NCBI GenBank assembly: GCA_973895155.1
Contig: OZ316894.1
Span: 9,424,001-9,488,000, forward strand
Direction of reading: 5' to 3'
DNA length: 64,000 nt
DNA from: Marsupella aquatica
Lineage: Eukaryota; Marchantiophyta
The position numbers were made by a program, and so were the translations under genes. The notes beneath the pieces were generated by a model that made no database searches, was not told the origin of the DNA, and was given only the letters and a program-made list of their open reading frames with translations. Numbering within the stretch: position 1 is the stretch's first letter; every line of letters starts with the position of its first letter. This document shows, piece by piece, positions 1 to 12,050 of the stretch.

Positions 1-3000
1 CTAAACCCTAAACCCTGAAACCTTCAATCAAAATCTCTGAGCCCGAAATTCGGAGCTAAGCTCGGCCACTCTCCAATTACTATCTCTATACCAAAACTCC
101 TCCTTCCAGGAAAGGAACTTCAATACACATGCACCTGGCTTGCGCCTCAAGTTCCAGTTACCGTGAAAACAACTCATAGAGCTGTGTCTACTTCTTGCAC
201 GTCGCAGAATCGATCACTAAGAGGGCAACCTTAGCTCCGAGGTTGAATCTCCGCTCGACCCTCCTGCTTCCGCACACAATCTCAAGACTTACTACCGCAT
301 CTCCCGAGTTCCCTCACATTCTACACAGACATCCAGAACATGATCGCAGAGTATCCGTTTTTCCTCGTCCTTCCACCTTCCGAAGGGATTTGAGTGTATT
401 CCTCAATCGACTGTGCATTTCTTTTGGTGCGCAAGCCGCACATTGTGATTCTCACCCTGCCTGCATCAGTTTCATGATTCTACAAACCAATCTTCGGTAC
501 AATGGGAAGTGTTCTGTGGAGTCACGGATGCTTGGGTGTAACAATTTCTAATTAGCCCAATGAACACGTCAATATATATCAAAAGAGAACTATTTTTGAA
601 AGTTATATGGTGAATGCACCTTTTCACATTTTGTCTTCTTTAAAGTTTTGGTGTCATATATTTTTATTTCAATGTGCCTTATCAAGGGCAACCTGTGTAT
701 AATATACATTTTTATTTAATTTATGGACCCCTTTAATTTTAGGATTCTAGAGTATTTTGAACTTCTTTTGGCAGCCCCCTTATAAATTTTAATATTTGTG
801 ATTTATCAGAGATGAACGAAAGGCTCCACCACTTGAACAAAGTATTCTCATGAATGAAAGAAATGGTTTTATTGTGTCTTAAGTTCCCTTATGTTTTTCT
901 TTCTTAAGTTTATGGTTTTTATTGAAATGGGTGTCATTCATGAGTACATTGAATTAAGTGCAAACATCCCAGCATCCTTGATTGTACTTTTCATTGGTCA
1001 CTGTGCACCAATCCTTCTAGTTATGTTCTCATATTTTATTTATTTTCAAATCACTACAAGACAAAAACTCAAGCATGTTCCAGGATGAGTATGCTATATC
1101 AAAAGATAAATATTCCAGAATAAAATTTACATGCTATTTTGGTTCATCTTTGCCCCATCCTTTTTTTTTTCCAATCTCATTTCAGTTGTCTTTATTTAAA
1201 GTCAATGTCACTGTTGTCCATTCTCATTTAAAATTTTGATCTTAATTACCCACCTCAATATCAGTTTTTTCTCTATTGGGAGTTATGGTCTAGAGGCTTT
1301 AGTCTAGACCTAGGCCCTTAAAAGTAGACTACAGTTGATGTTTTTATAGTAAGAGGTTTCAATTTATGAAATTGTCAATATTTATAATTGTATTTATAAA
1401 TATACTGCTAGTTTGGTCTCCAATATTACCTTTGTTGTCAATACATTCATTTATTTTGTAAGAAATAAGTTTATTACAAAGAGTAAGCCCTAAGAAATGG
1501 TGATGCTGTTGTCAAACATCTCGCCAACTAAATATGACTTATTTGTGCCAAAGATGATACAATATGTATAGAAAAGTGAAAGACAAACAAAGTCAAGATA
1601 ATTTTTTTTAAGAGAATACACATGATGAATCTTTAGTTTTTTGCCCTCGACGCGTTGCCATTTCATTCATTTTTTTTCCGAGTGTACTTGTTTTCTTAGA
1701 GCAAGTACCAAATGGCGGGGCAAGTACAGATTGAGTTCATTGTATGGCACATGCACATACAGTTTACTCTCTGTAAGTGACACTCTCACCAAGAGATCAG
1801 ATGTGCACTAAATAGTTGTTTTATTCCTCGATAAGTGCAAACCCACTAAAATTTGCACTTATTAATAAATGGCATCTCCACCGGTGAGCAGCCGTGTGAC
1901 TCGTTACACAAAATGTAAATCCTTCAGCTACTATATCACTTACCAAGGTAACGTAAGAAACACTTTGACTACTATGGACAGAGGAACACCAAGGGAACAT
2001 AAGAAACCATTTGACTACAATGGATAAAGGAATACCAAGGGAATGTAAGAAACCCTTTGGCTCCTAAAACATTTTGCATGGAATCTATGATTGAAATGTT
2101 AAATGGAATGTATGGACATAGGAATACCAAGGGAACATTGTGCATGGACTACTACCATGAATAATCTCCTCTTATTTTCCTCTCCTCTCCATATTCAAAG
2201 CTATTCCCAATATGTGCTCTAACTTGTTGAATAATATTAAGTTTACATAACCAAGGGGTCCTTGATCTAATTAAAGTTGTTGGGTGGAATCCGTCAACGG
2301 AGTCAACTTGAAGAGAGACAACGGGTACAAAGAAGGGAAGGGAAGTAGGGAGGCCCCTTGCACCATTATCAAGGGTGACTTTACAAGAAATGGAGGCACT
2401 TGTGACTTTTTTTTGTAACCAAAGCAAACTAGAGTACCGCTTTTTGTTTATAGTAGGGCTAGGAACAGAAAAAGCTACGGACTACCAAATTCATGATCTA
2501 TAGCATTTTGCCATAAGTCATTGTAGAGGCTAGTGAAAAACACTAAAGGCTATGGTCATTTGTTTATGACCAAAAGCCATAATCCGTAACTATGAAGCTT
2601 TGAGACAAGGAAAGGACTTAACCAGGCCCCTCCAGCATCTTATGTACTTTAATGGACCACAAAGATGAATTCAGGACTTGACCAGGCCCCTTGGACAGCC
2701 GGTCATCCAAAAATTAAAAAAATGTATGAAGTTGGTCATAGTTGTGGTTGGGTTCGCCTCCACTACACAGGGCACCATTACTTGACTTGGGTGTGCCACC
2801 AGACCTAAAATGTTAAATTTTTTATAAGCCTCAAGGTTTTATTGGATTTGGTCATTGACCATCCAGTTTGAGCTAAAAATTGTTTCATTTGTATGATCTC
2901 CAACATTCAAGTTACTTGCTTGAAAATCTTGGGACTTTCTGGACAACTCAAACACTCAATCCTATATCCTTGAACATCAATCTTACAAACTGCAAAGTAC

Positions 3001-3760
3001 AAGTATGCACCTTTCCTTGGGTACCCAAAGCAAAGTTGGAACCAAAACTAAGCTAGGTGCCTTCTTTGAATAAGTTCACAAATTCTAAGTGAAGTGTGAA
3101 AGTATTATGCTTTAGCACAAGAAATGATTTATGAAAAGTTCCCAAGTGTAGATTTTTGAGTATATAGGATTAAGTGTTAGGACATGTTCAAAAAGTCCCA
3201 ACTTTGTTTTAGTAGGTAGCTTGAGCTTAAGAGATCACACCAAAAAATTTAAGCTCAGACAAACATAATTCACTTCATCATCCAATAAAATATTGGAGTG
3301 TATCAAAAATTAACATTGGGTAGGTTTTGTGAAGCCATTGGCCATAATTTTTCTGCTCACTTGCTGGCTGAGACCTTATGAATCTGACTAATAAATTGCA
3401 ATGAAAAATTAGAGTTGGGGTCTAAAAAAAATTAGAGTTGGGTCTAGATTTCTAGAGTGAAACCTCCAGATCTTGATGTAGGGCACCTTCAAAATTTAGG
3501 TGGATAGAAAGAACAATGGGATGTTATGTGCAACAAAATGATGACCATGCATAATGATTTTCTATTGATATTCAAAGAATGAGCATTCAGGCTCATGATG
3601 TAAGATGGCAAAGACATAACGGCCATCTCACTTCACTACAAACACTCTCCATTATGAGACATAGCTCCAGATTAGAGACACTCTCCAATATGAAGCATAG
3701 TTTCAAAATCTTGCCAGATATAACTATTCCATGCGATCAGATGACACGGGGCCATCCAAC
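1..3760. other. Intergenic, AT-rich, no convincing gene
   Basis: The block opens with two near-tandem CCCTAAA telomere-type units (bases 1-16) and a degenerate third. This is too short for a telomere and is better read as a telo-box or interstitial motif. An open frame at 195-551 is Ser/Arg/His-rich without recognisable domain features. Bases 1,945-2,060 contain two to three degenerate copies of a roughly 50-base unit built on gtaagaaac and accaagggaa. The rest is AT-rich sequence with homopolymer runs in which I see no gene. Confidence 0.5.
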
Positions 3761-3765
3761 TGGGT

Positions 3766-4182
3766 TCAGACTAGCACTTCCCTGGATAACCTTAGTGTAC
3801 ACCAATGTTTTAGATTACCATGCTGGTCACGTACATGTCTTAAATGCTTGAGGTTACAACAATCGAAAATAGGAAGCTGACACTCGTCCTGCACATACCC
3901 TGAAAAGTCCCAACCTTCAGATGTACATACAAGGCCCCGAGTTGACTCTCTCCCGAGGCAACAACATAGGACGCTAATCTGATCCCTCACTGCAACCCCA
4001 TCGTACACAATCCCCTGGAGAGTCTCAACCAACTGATCTAAATACAATGCCCTCGGTTGACTCTCTATTAGTAATATATCTTCATGATTATTGACATACC
4101 GCACCTCACTCGCTTTCTTCGGCCTCCTTATATGTGGTCCGTTCGAAAACAAAGCCAATGTACACTTAGAGCAAAGACTTTG
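3766..4182 (-). CDS. Possible coding exon, unidentified protein
   Basis: An open frame on the minus strand stays open from an AG acceptor-like site near 4,182 down to about 3,766. The first residues give a CxxC pair (LCSKC), and the stretch RALYLDQLVETLQGIVYDGV looks like a helix of a helical-repeat protein. There is no ATG at its head, so it would have to be an internal exon. Neighbouring exons were not found. The Cys pair followed by helices loosely recalls the N-terminus of the meiotic protein PRD1, but the resemblance is weak and not claimed. It could also be a chance open frame. It lies about 0.6 kb downstream of the stop of the amidase-TPR gene on the same strand. Confidence 0.25.
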   Translation of the reverse strand, partial: QSLCSKCTLALFSNGPHIRRPKKASEVRYVNNHEDILLIESQPRALYLDQLVETLQGIVYDGVAVRDQISVLCCCLGRESTRGLVCTSEGWDFSGYVQDECQLPIFDCCNLKHLRHVRDQHGNLKHWCTLRLSREVLV

Positions 4183-4803
4183 AACAGAAGGTAAAATGGT
4201 ATGGATCCGCTGAAAAACCCATATTGTAGAGAAGAATTAAATCGAGCTACATAGGGAGGAAAATCTGTGGCACAGAAGGGCAGTCAGATGCACCAAAATG
4301 ACTTGAGACTTCATTTTGAATTTCATCCCACCAGAAATTCCACAAAAAGGACCGCATTTATTCCTCCGTTCCATCTCCACATCCAATGATTGTATATCAA
4401 ATCACAAATGCATAAAATTTCTCACTCTACCTTCTTCGTCTTCCTTCATCAGTCTTCAATGACCCTGCACTAACACTGGTCACTGTGACTTCAGTGACAC
4501 CAAAATGGGTTCACTCGTTCTGGCAACTCAACGATCTGAAACATGTTCCTTATCCCTGGGGCTCAGGAGAATTCTTGACAACATTTCACAATGTTCCCAA
4601 CCTGAGCTTGACTGATTCTCAAGATCAAGAATCCCCAGTAAGTGGCAGATCAGTATTCCTAACTACTGATCTCAAGGGTGAGCAAGACGGGCACCCACCA
4701 TACCTTCAGCTGGCAAATTGAGTGGTGTACGACATAGATATGGAATCTGAAGCGAACAATGTACGACCTTATCAGACTTAAATTCCTACAGACCGTCAAC
4801 ATT
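4183..4803. other. Spacer, 3' side of the amidase-TPR gene
   Basis: The 3' untranslated region of the minus-strand amidase-TPR gene should begin just below 4,804. A plus-strand open frame at 4,485-4,721 has no recognisable domain and no splice context, and is probably chance. I see no repeat or RNA gene here. Confidence 0.4.
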
Positions 4804-7800
4804 TCATTCGTATAATAATTTCTTTAGTCTCTTGACAGCCTCTATTGCTTGCTTGTTCGTTGGTTCAAGAATAAGCGCTTGTCTAAAATCTGTACACACG
4901 TTGCAACCATCCACCCATCAGTTCCACTCCAATTTTATGGAAGCTTGACAAAAATACATTCTTCAATCTGGAATCTGTTAGTGACCACAAGTAATAAATA
5001 GATAATTGTCATTAAAATGATCAGTTGAGTTGCATCTGATACAAATACCTCAACATACTATCCCAAATTGTCATCAACCCTGTGAGGGACTAGACATTCC
5101 AAGACCACTCAAGCAGCCAAAAAATGCATTCGACCACAGAAAGGACAGGAAGACGAGGGAGTGCTCCGCAAATGACCTTCATCCGCTTCTTTATAGTATC
5201 CCATGAACTCTCGGGCTGTGCCTCTTCTGAGCAGTGCTTTGACATTCTGCAATCAAAATTAGCCTAATTTAGTGGACGCATTCCCAGCAGTTCAAACTCT
5301 TCCCGAGAATTTTCTTTTCCTTTTCCTATTTTTCGAATGTCGCCCGCCTTATATAGCAACAAGTGCGAAGTGAATAAATTTCGATTATAGCGCATGGAAT
5401 CTATTAGTTCAGCAAAAAGTCGAATAGAGGAGATACCTTTCTGTCTATGCTAATAGCTTTGGTACAATCAGCTTCTGCTTGTGGAAAGCTGTACAGACGA
5501 TGACTGAGACAATCAGTACCATGCACATGTAGAAAGTTACATTATCAGATGAAAGAAAAATGGAGAAGTGTTCATGAAATAAAAGCGTGTTTATCTTTCT
5601 GTAGAGTTTCATCACAGAAAAGCCCACAAGACTTCGATGCATAAACGCCTAGGCGACAATGATACCATCAATGACGTATAGTATAGATTTTTTTTTCGTT
5701 TTTTCGTATTGTACAGAAATTACAGACTACTGAAGGTCATTGCTATCCAAAACAATTGTATGAGGGTATCATTTTTAACAAATAACCTGCACATTTGGAG
5801 ATAGGCGGCAGCTCTGTTGCTGTAAAAGGTTGCATTTTCACTGTCCAACCGAATTGCTTCTGAATAGTGACTCGCAGCTTTAGGATAGTCTCTCTCCTTG
5901 AAAGCAGCATTTCCCTGAGGTCCACCCACAAGTATTCAGTGGTCAGTACTTTATTCAGAAATACGATGCTCGAAAACAAGAAGGGCCAGGACAAAAGAGG
6001 GAAAGCTACGGCTAGATATGAACACAACGATTCGTCAGTATACTCGCCACTAGAACAACATCGACATAAAATGAGAGATGAAAACAGTAGCAACTACTTG
6101 TTGAGAGGTGACATCGAGAAGAACACCAAATTGCACAACGTATGCATCAAGCCGAAGAAGGAAATGACATGCTGTAATCCATGGAGATCACCTTTTCTTT
6201 GGCAATCTCTGCTGCATTACTTTTATCATTTGCAACAGAAGCTGCACTTTTCACAGAAAGTGAAATTTTGGCTTCTTCCTGGACAGTTGGATGAAGTGCT
6301 AATACAGTATCTAAAAGAAAGCGGTCAGCTCCATGCTTCGCCATGAGTGACACTCCAATAGGAGCATCGTCAACTTCACCTGATGGCAGATTCACCTGAA
6401 CCAAAAATGAGCAAATAAAACATTGAGAATCATAACTATCTTATGATTTATGCGGTAAAACTCGATTAATTGCCACCAAGACTAAGACTTAGACTTCAAG
6501 TACCAGTTATCTTGTAAATTCCATTAAGCCAATCAGAATCTTTGCTGAATCTCAAAGTATAGACATCTGATTACCTGACAACAGCCCGACATTCCACTTA
6601 TGCAAAGAAGAGTGAAAGCTTTAATTCGATAATCCTCAGCATCTTTCGACTTCAGCTTCGGAGCCACACCAGGGACAGTAGGTAGAACAAGAACTGCTTC
6701 ATTCTACACAAGGTATCCGACGGTTGTTAGTTCCGTTGTCCAAGAGCCTACGTGAATAACTCTGATACAAATTCGTAGTTTCGGCAAGTGACCATAAATA
6801 TGCATATTGATAGAGGATCGTCATTAAAGTGAAACAGGCTGTCCAAGAGCCTACGTGTATAATTCTGACACAAATTCGTAGTTTAGGCAAGCGACCAGAA
6901 ATATGCATATTGATAGAGTATCGTCATTAAAGTGAAACAGCGCACTAAGGACTGGTCCACATAGTTTACAGGAACGAAATTTAGATAATCACAGACTTTC
7001 AGTAGAAGACAAGAATTCAGTCACAAATCAAAACCTTCAGCTGCAATCTTGGAGCGATGACGAAAGTTAAGAAAGAGGTAAACTTAAACCTTCAGTAACT
7101 CGTTCATCGCCTGCCGACACTCATCCCTTATCTTCTGGACTAAAGGTACGAATTCAGCGCTCGTCTCCAGGGATGCTTTGACCCTTGCCCCTATATCAGT
7201 TGCAAAGACTGGTTTCGTGGAGTTTATCCACTCTTCATGATTGCTCTTAAACTCAAACCTGCCCATCCAGAACAAATCCAAAATAGACGTAAATGCATCA
7301 GCTTTGAAAATTTTGAAAACGGTTCATCTTACAAATCTCGGCAACTCTAATGCCAGGCAATTTGAATATCACTCTTCGCCATATACACTCAGGTCATGCA
7401 GAAACCAAGTCTACAACATATCGCTCTAGTCCCAAAAGACACTAGCATAAGTGCCATCTTGTAATCTGCTTAACAAGACAATATGTAGTTGAAGGAACTT
7501 ACATTTGCAGTAATCGCATACACTCCCGGAGAACATCTAGACCTGACCCTGAGATCTTCAGAGCAGACCGGAAAGTCATCAAAGACGGCACATTCCGTTC
7601 CAAATATTCTCCAACGTGGAAATTTTGTAGTACTTGCCCTGCGAAAGATAAGTGACGGGAACGAATTTGCAAATCAGATGCTATCTTATGCAAAGGTACA
7701 ATTGCAAACACAGGAGACGAGTCCAGCCTATCTTTCAAAATCCTTTCTAAGTTAAAGACTGGCCTGTACTTATGGACAAGTTTTGAAGCCCAGTTCATTG

Positions 7801-9766
7801 TAGCTCATTAGGCCTTTTGATTGCTACGATTCCGCTAGAAAGAAGATTTCTGTAGCTTTCCTCACAGTCTTGCGTGCCTAGGGGAAAACACTTGCATTCT
7901 TGTAGTGCTGAACTACGTTACGAAATTCTCAGGCAACTGAAATTTTCTAGTGGGCTTCAGTTCAGGTAACCTACGTCCAAGTAGCTTTTGAATAGACCTA
8001 ATCACCGGACCCGCATGGTGCTCCTGAGGAACCACGGATAACTTGAAGCAATCCTCAGCAACTAAAATTCGCCGGGGCTGCCTAACTTCTGCGTACGGTA
8101 ACTGGAGTAGAATGTGACCAACTTGACGTAAAACAGTTGGATCCCTTGCAAACCACCCTACACAGAAGACAAAACATTAGTTACAATTTTAAATGTTGAA
8201 GTTTTAGCATGTACAGTGAACAGAAAACAGTCACCGATTGGCTTACAAGCTCCCAACTCACCTACTGTGTCAAAGCCCTGTGCCATTGGAACTACTCCAG
8301 CAGATGAAATTACTCCATGTGAAGGACGGAACCCCAAAATGCCACAGAACGATGCAGGTGCCCTCACACTTCCACCTGTATCCGTTCCTGAGGAATTTCC
8401 AAAAATAACCGTAGACTGTCAAACAACAAGAAAGATTGAAAAAAACCCAATAAATATATCTTCTCTGGCCCATTTCGAATGTGAGGAAGTATTCCGAATG
8501 ATAGGGAACACAGTAAAACAGCTTCCCGACCTTTCTTGAAGGAAGAAAGTGCTTCAGGATCGAAAACGAAATAGAGCATCCGATACGCCAATTTTCAAAA
8601 TTAAAATCAGGAATCTCACCAAGTGCAAAGTCGACTAGATCAGCGGCAACCGCAACTGCAGACCCACTAGATGAGCCTCCGGGAATCCTGTCAGGAGCGG
8701 CAGGGTTCACTGGAGTACCATAGTGTTTATTCTCTCCCATGATACTGCACAAGCGAAGATAAAGTAGAAAAACAGAAACATGAATGCCACATTGTTCCAT
8801 GGACTTATGCACTGGTGGCGGATTTTGACCCCGACTACGAGAGGTCCCACCCATAATAAATAAGAGAGGAGGGAGTCAACCACGCTGAGGGGAACGCGAT
8901 TTGAAAAGAGCACTGCACCATTCACAGCAAAGTGCTCACTGCATACCGAGCATGATATGCATGTCTAGAATAATAGATGTGAACCTGAAAGCCATCTCGT
9001 CCATGTGAGTTTTTCCAATACATTTTGCTCCAGCCTTCACAAGAACTTGAACTGCTGGAGCTGTTTGAGTGGCTGCTTCGTGGGTTTGCGCCCAGTCAGG
9101 ATTACCAAACCCCGTCACAAGACCTTCCACGTCAAATCTGCCTCCCACAAATGATCCAAGGTCAGAAATTGATTGCTGCCTGCGTACTTGACAAGTTATT
9201 CAGAGTAGCGCCATCTGAACCGTGACAGGATTAAGAAATCTTGCATATGCATTTCTTTGCTTAGTATTCTGGGACATCGCCATGTCCTTGAGACGGCCGA
9301 TGATCACCCCGGGCTCATGGATGTAACCGGTTCGAAGGAGTCTTTCAGATCTGGGCTGGAGTCTTTCCATAGCAATAGCGATAAGGCAATTTCTGTGGCC
9401 GCAGGAGATGCAAGAAACGATGAATCGCAGCGGGTACTTGGCAATTTCCTCACACTAATGGCAAGAACAATGAATTGGAAAGCGAAAGCTGAAGAGAAAC
9501 TAGTCTGCTATATGATTTCTCGGTCAGCTCTAGAATGGATGGAAACCGAGGTTTCAGAAGGCGTACATCTCCTTGACTGCAAACTTGAGGCCTGTTAACG
9601 GTGGTGGGGCCTTGGGAGGAGCTGGAGGAGGTGGAGGGAGCAGCTCGAAGTACTGAATGAAGGCCCCTTGGCCTTTCTGAAGACCAGCTCTCTGCCTCCT
9701 GCTTAAGAAGAAGATTCCAGCGATGCCAAACCCTAAGAGCATCCATGACTTCGCCAGCACAGTCAT
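4804..9766 (-). CDS. TOC64: Amidase-TPR protein, OEP64/Toc64-like
   Basis: Thirteen coding exons join in frame with GT-AG borders to 1,761 bases (586 aa; Toc64 proteins are close to 590): 9766-9567, 9137-8985, 8744-8620, 8387-8262, 8157-7975, 7638-7503, 7258-7090, 6703-6575, 6395-6192, 5914-5787, 5488-5437, 5246-5177, 4889-4804. Residues 1-22 form a membrane anchor followed by RRQR, as in outer-envelope Toc64. Residues 55-460 are an amidase-signature domain, and residues 468-586 hold three TPRs with the Lys/Asn/Arg pattern of an Hsp90/Hsp70 C-terminus clamp. The known role of Toc64 is docking chaperone-bound preproteins at the plastid (or OM64 at the mitochondrial) surface. The amidase catalytic set looks intact: K65 in FAVK, S142 in GGSSSG and S166 in GTDTGGS, unlike plastid Toc64 as I recall it. 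The start is the first ATG; the frame is open upstream to 9,787 without another ATG. Organelle assignment cannot be made from sequence. Confidence 0.9.
6737..6940. repeat. 102-base tandem duplication in an intron
   Basis: Two head-to-tail copies (about 6,737-6,838 and 6,839-6,940) share caagagcctacgtg at the start and gtcattaaagtgaaacag at the end. They differ at about ten positions. They lie wholly inside the intron between exons 7 and 8 of the amidase-TPR gene. Confidence 0.85.
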
Positions 9767-10640
9767 CGTTGCCGCCAGCGTGAACAACCTTGTCCCTCTA
9801 AAATACAGACTCTTCGAAAAACCTACTGAGCCTCATTCCCCCAACACATTCCGCCGTCTTCAGTCCAGCCTCAACAGCTCTCCCCAAGAATAATTGGTAT
9901 GGCAGCTCCCTGCTGCCAGTCCATCCACAAATTGAGCCAGGTCGGAAATCCCAAGCACTTGCATGTGCTCAATTCGAACTCCTAAAAAACCTCGGACCAG
10001 GTCAGGAATTCATAATTTCATCGTCCCGACCCTTCTCCACATCAGACACAAAAACCTGATGAAGCTCCCGATGTCCTAATTCCTTTCACCCCAAAACGAG
10101 AGGCAAAACAAGAAACCGCCCTGCTCCAAGGAAGCTACCTCCCGGCTGAGCTCTTAAACCCTAAAACACAAAACGAACAAGAACTTCTCAATTCATAAAC
10201 TTCGCAGCATTCAATTCCACCGAAACCACTCATCTCACCACATCAATGAGCACAACGAACGGAAAGCCGAGTAACAACAATCCCACAGCGAAATTGGCGA
10301 CGAGAATTCCCTCCCATAAAGTGCTTACAACGAGACCCGCGCAGATTCTCTTCAGGAGGCGGATTGCAGGAGGCGAAATTTCAGCGACGAGAGAAAGAAA
10401 GCAATCCTCATCAGCCAGCCAATCTTTTCTTGTGAGAGAGACGAGAAAAGAGACGCGAAGAGAGTGGAGAAAAAAGGGGAGATGGATATGGAGGAGAAGG
10501 AAATGGAGGAGAGGAGAGAGGAGAGGAGAGGAGAGGAGATAGGATTGGAGATTCTGAAGAGTGAGCGTGCGGAACTCTGGGGGTGTGATGTGTGTGATGT
10601 GCAATTTTTAGGGTCAGAATGGAGGATACAGTAATGACGA
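9767..10640 (-). promoter_or_regulatory. Putative 5' region of the amidase-TPR gene
   Basis: Upstream of the ATG at 9,766 the minus strand carries a telo-box (TTAGGGTTT, plus-strand AAACCCTAA near 10,157). A long pyrimidine tract, the complement of GA-rich 10,430-10,545, lies further upstream. Telo-boxes and CT/Y-patch stretches are common just upstream of, or in the 5' UTR of, plant housekeeping genes. Assigning them to this gene is inference. Open frames through the tract on both strands are low-complexity shadows. Confidence 0.45.
10490..10540. repeat. GA-rich microsatellite (gagag/gagga)
   Basis: A run of gagga/gaggagag units follows wider purine-rich sequence from about 10,380. It reads as CT-rich on the strand of the amidase-TPR gene. 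Confidence 0.85.
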
Positions 10641-11429
10641 TCAGGTTAGCGCAAACAAATAAACAAATATATAAATAGTGGAAATTTGTGTCTCAAGCAC
10701 AAAAGTTGACAGAATTTCTATCCGTAGATTACACACCTTTGTATGATTACGTTGGTGCTTGGGTTTGGAAAAGGTTGTTACTATCTGTTTGGATTTGGTT
10801 TACCAAAAGGATTTCAGGCACATCTTTTCTTTTGTGGTGCTTCTTTTTAATTAGTGTCATTTTTTGTCCAAAACAAAGTACCTTCAAGCCTTTGTAAGAA
10901 GGATTGCCTATAGGTTATTTCGAAAACTTTCACGCACCAAAATGGCCATGACCTTGCAGATAGGTTTATTGTTTCTACAACTTGGAAAATAGATTTACAG
11001 TGCTTATTTTAGTAATATTCTAAGCATATTGATGTAAAACACTGATTAAAAAATGAAATATAGAAAAGTTATTGAAGGCATTGCAATATAAATTGAAAAG
11101 AAAAATTATTAACTTTTCAGGCAGTGCATGCACAAACTCAGTGGTCCCTAGAACAGCCATCAGTGTTCAAAGTCATTCTTGGAACTTGGAGCCAAGCCTT
11201 GGACGTCCTCCAATGACAATGTCACCCCTGTAAAGTAAAGGAAAGTAAAGGTGTTTTATAAAAATGATTGGAGATTACATCTAGACCATGTATTGTGTCT
11301 TGAACTAAAATGGGGAGGAAATACAATTAGACTCGCCCCACCCAAATGTGACACTTTTTCTGTAGGGAACCCAGCCCAGGGTGAGCCCCAATGGATCAGA
11401 CAGGGACCACACCAGGAAGGAGAGAGGAT
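10641..11429. other. Intergenic, nothing recognised
   Basis: AT-rich sequence with no splice-supported frame. A short open frame at 10,688-10,897 is hydrophobic and aromatic-rich and looks like chance. Confidence 0.4.
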
Positions 11430-11625
11430 TTAATCAGGGCCACAAAGTGGGCAACCAGGGGCTGAGCAAATAATCAGAACTCCAATCCACTACCCACAAA
11501 ACCCATCCCACCCACACACATAATTATACCCTCCACACCCCCTGTGTGGAGGGGGGATTGAACCTGGGACCTCTCAGTTCCAGGCAAATCCCTGTATTCT
11601 GAGTGATAGGAAGCTCAGATAGGCT
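11430..11625 (-). mobile_element. tRNA-derived SINE-like element, copy 1
   Basis: Read on the minus strand, the copy opens with a tRNA-like head: a D-arm/A-box-like stretch, then GCCTGGAACTGAGAGGTC and a B-box-like GGTTCAATCCCC. A shared body follows (gtgtggagg, gtgggtagtggat, ggttgcccactttgtg). It is the inverted relative of the copy at 11,873-12,050. RNA polymerase III A/B boxes at the head are the hallmark of tRNA-derived SINEs. The exact ends and target-site duplication were not fixed. Confidence 0.65.
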
Positions 11626-11698
11626 TTCAAAGAGGAGTGACAATAACTACAATCATGTATTTTGAGAGTAGAGCAAATGGCAGCAGCAGAGAGGATAC

Positions 11699-11873
11699 AC
11701 CACCTGACACATATATCTTGACCTTTAGATGTCAAGTAGATTTATATGGACTGTAAGTTAGATATCTTTTGTTTACCGCTTGGTTTACACCTGACACATA
11801 TATCTGGACCGTTATATGTCAAGTAGATTAATATGGAGTGTACATAAGATATCTTTTGTTTACCAATTAGTTT
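11699..11873. repeat. 87-base tandem duplication between the SINE copies
   Basis: Two head-to-tail copies, about 11,699-11,786 and 11,787-11,873, both start acacctgacacatatatct and end with atatcttttgtttacc. They fill most of the gap between the two inverted SINE-like elements. Confidence 0.85.
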
Positions 11874-12050
11874 AGATCAGTTGGCTAGGGGATTAGCCTG
11901 GAACTCAGAGGTCTCAGGTTGAATTCTCCCTATAAGCGGGGGTGTGGAGGATATATGTGTGCGGGTGGCATGGATTTTGTGGGTAATGGATGGGAGTTAT
12001 AATTATGTCCTTGGACCCTGGTTGCCCACTTTGTGACCCTGATAGTGATG
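11873..12050 (+). mobile_element. tRNA-derived SINE-like element, copy 2
   Basis: The plus-strand copy has an A-box-like agatcagttggctagggga, the stretch gcctggaactcagaggtct and a B-box-like ggttgaattct, then the same body as copy 1. The two heads face each other across the 87-base duplication, so the locus would fold as a stem with arms of about 170 bases if transcribed through. Confidence 0.65.

Noticed and set aside
1-30. Telomere end
   Set aside because: Only two clean CCCTAAA units and a degenerate third; far too short for a telomere.
195-551. 118-codon open frame on the plus strand
   Set aside because: Ser/Arg/His-rich, no domain, no splice or promoter context that supports it.
5867-6346. 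159-codon plus-strand frame
   Set aside because: Antisense shadow of exons 9-10 of the amidase-TPR gene.
8270-8854. 194-codon minus-strand frame
   Set aside because: Runs through an intron and two exons of the amidase-TPR gene; the spliced model explains the region better.
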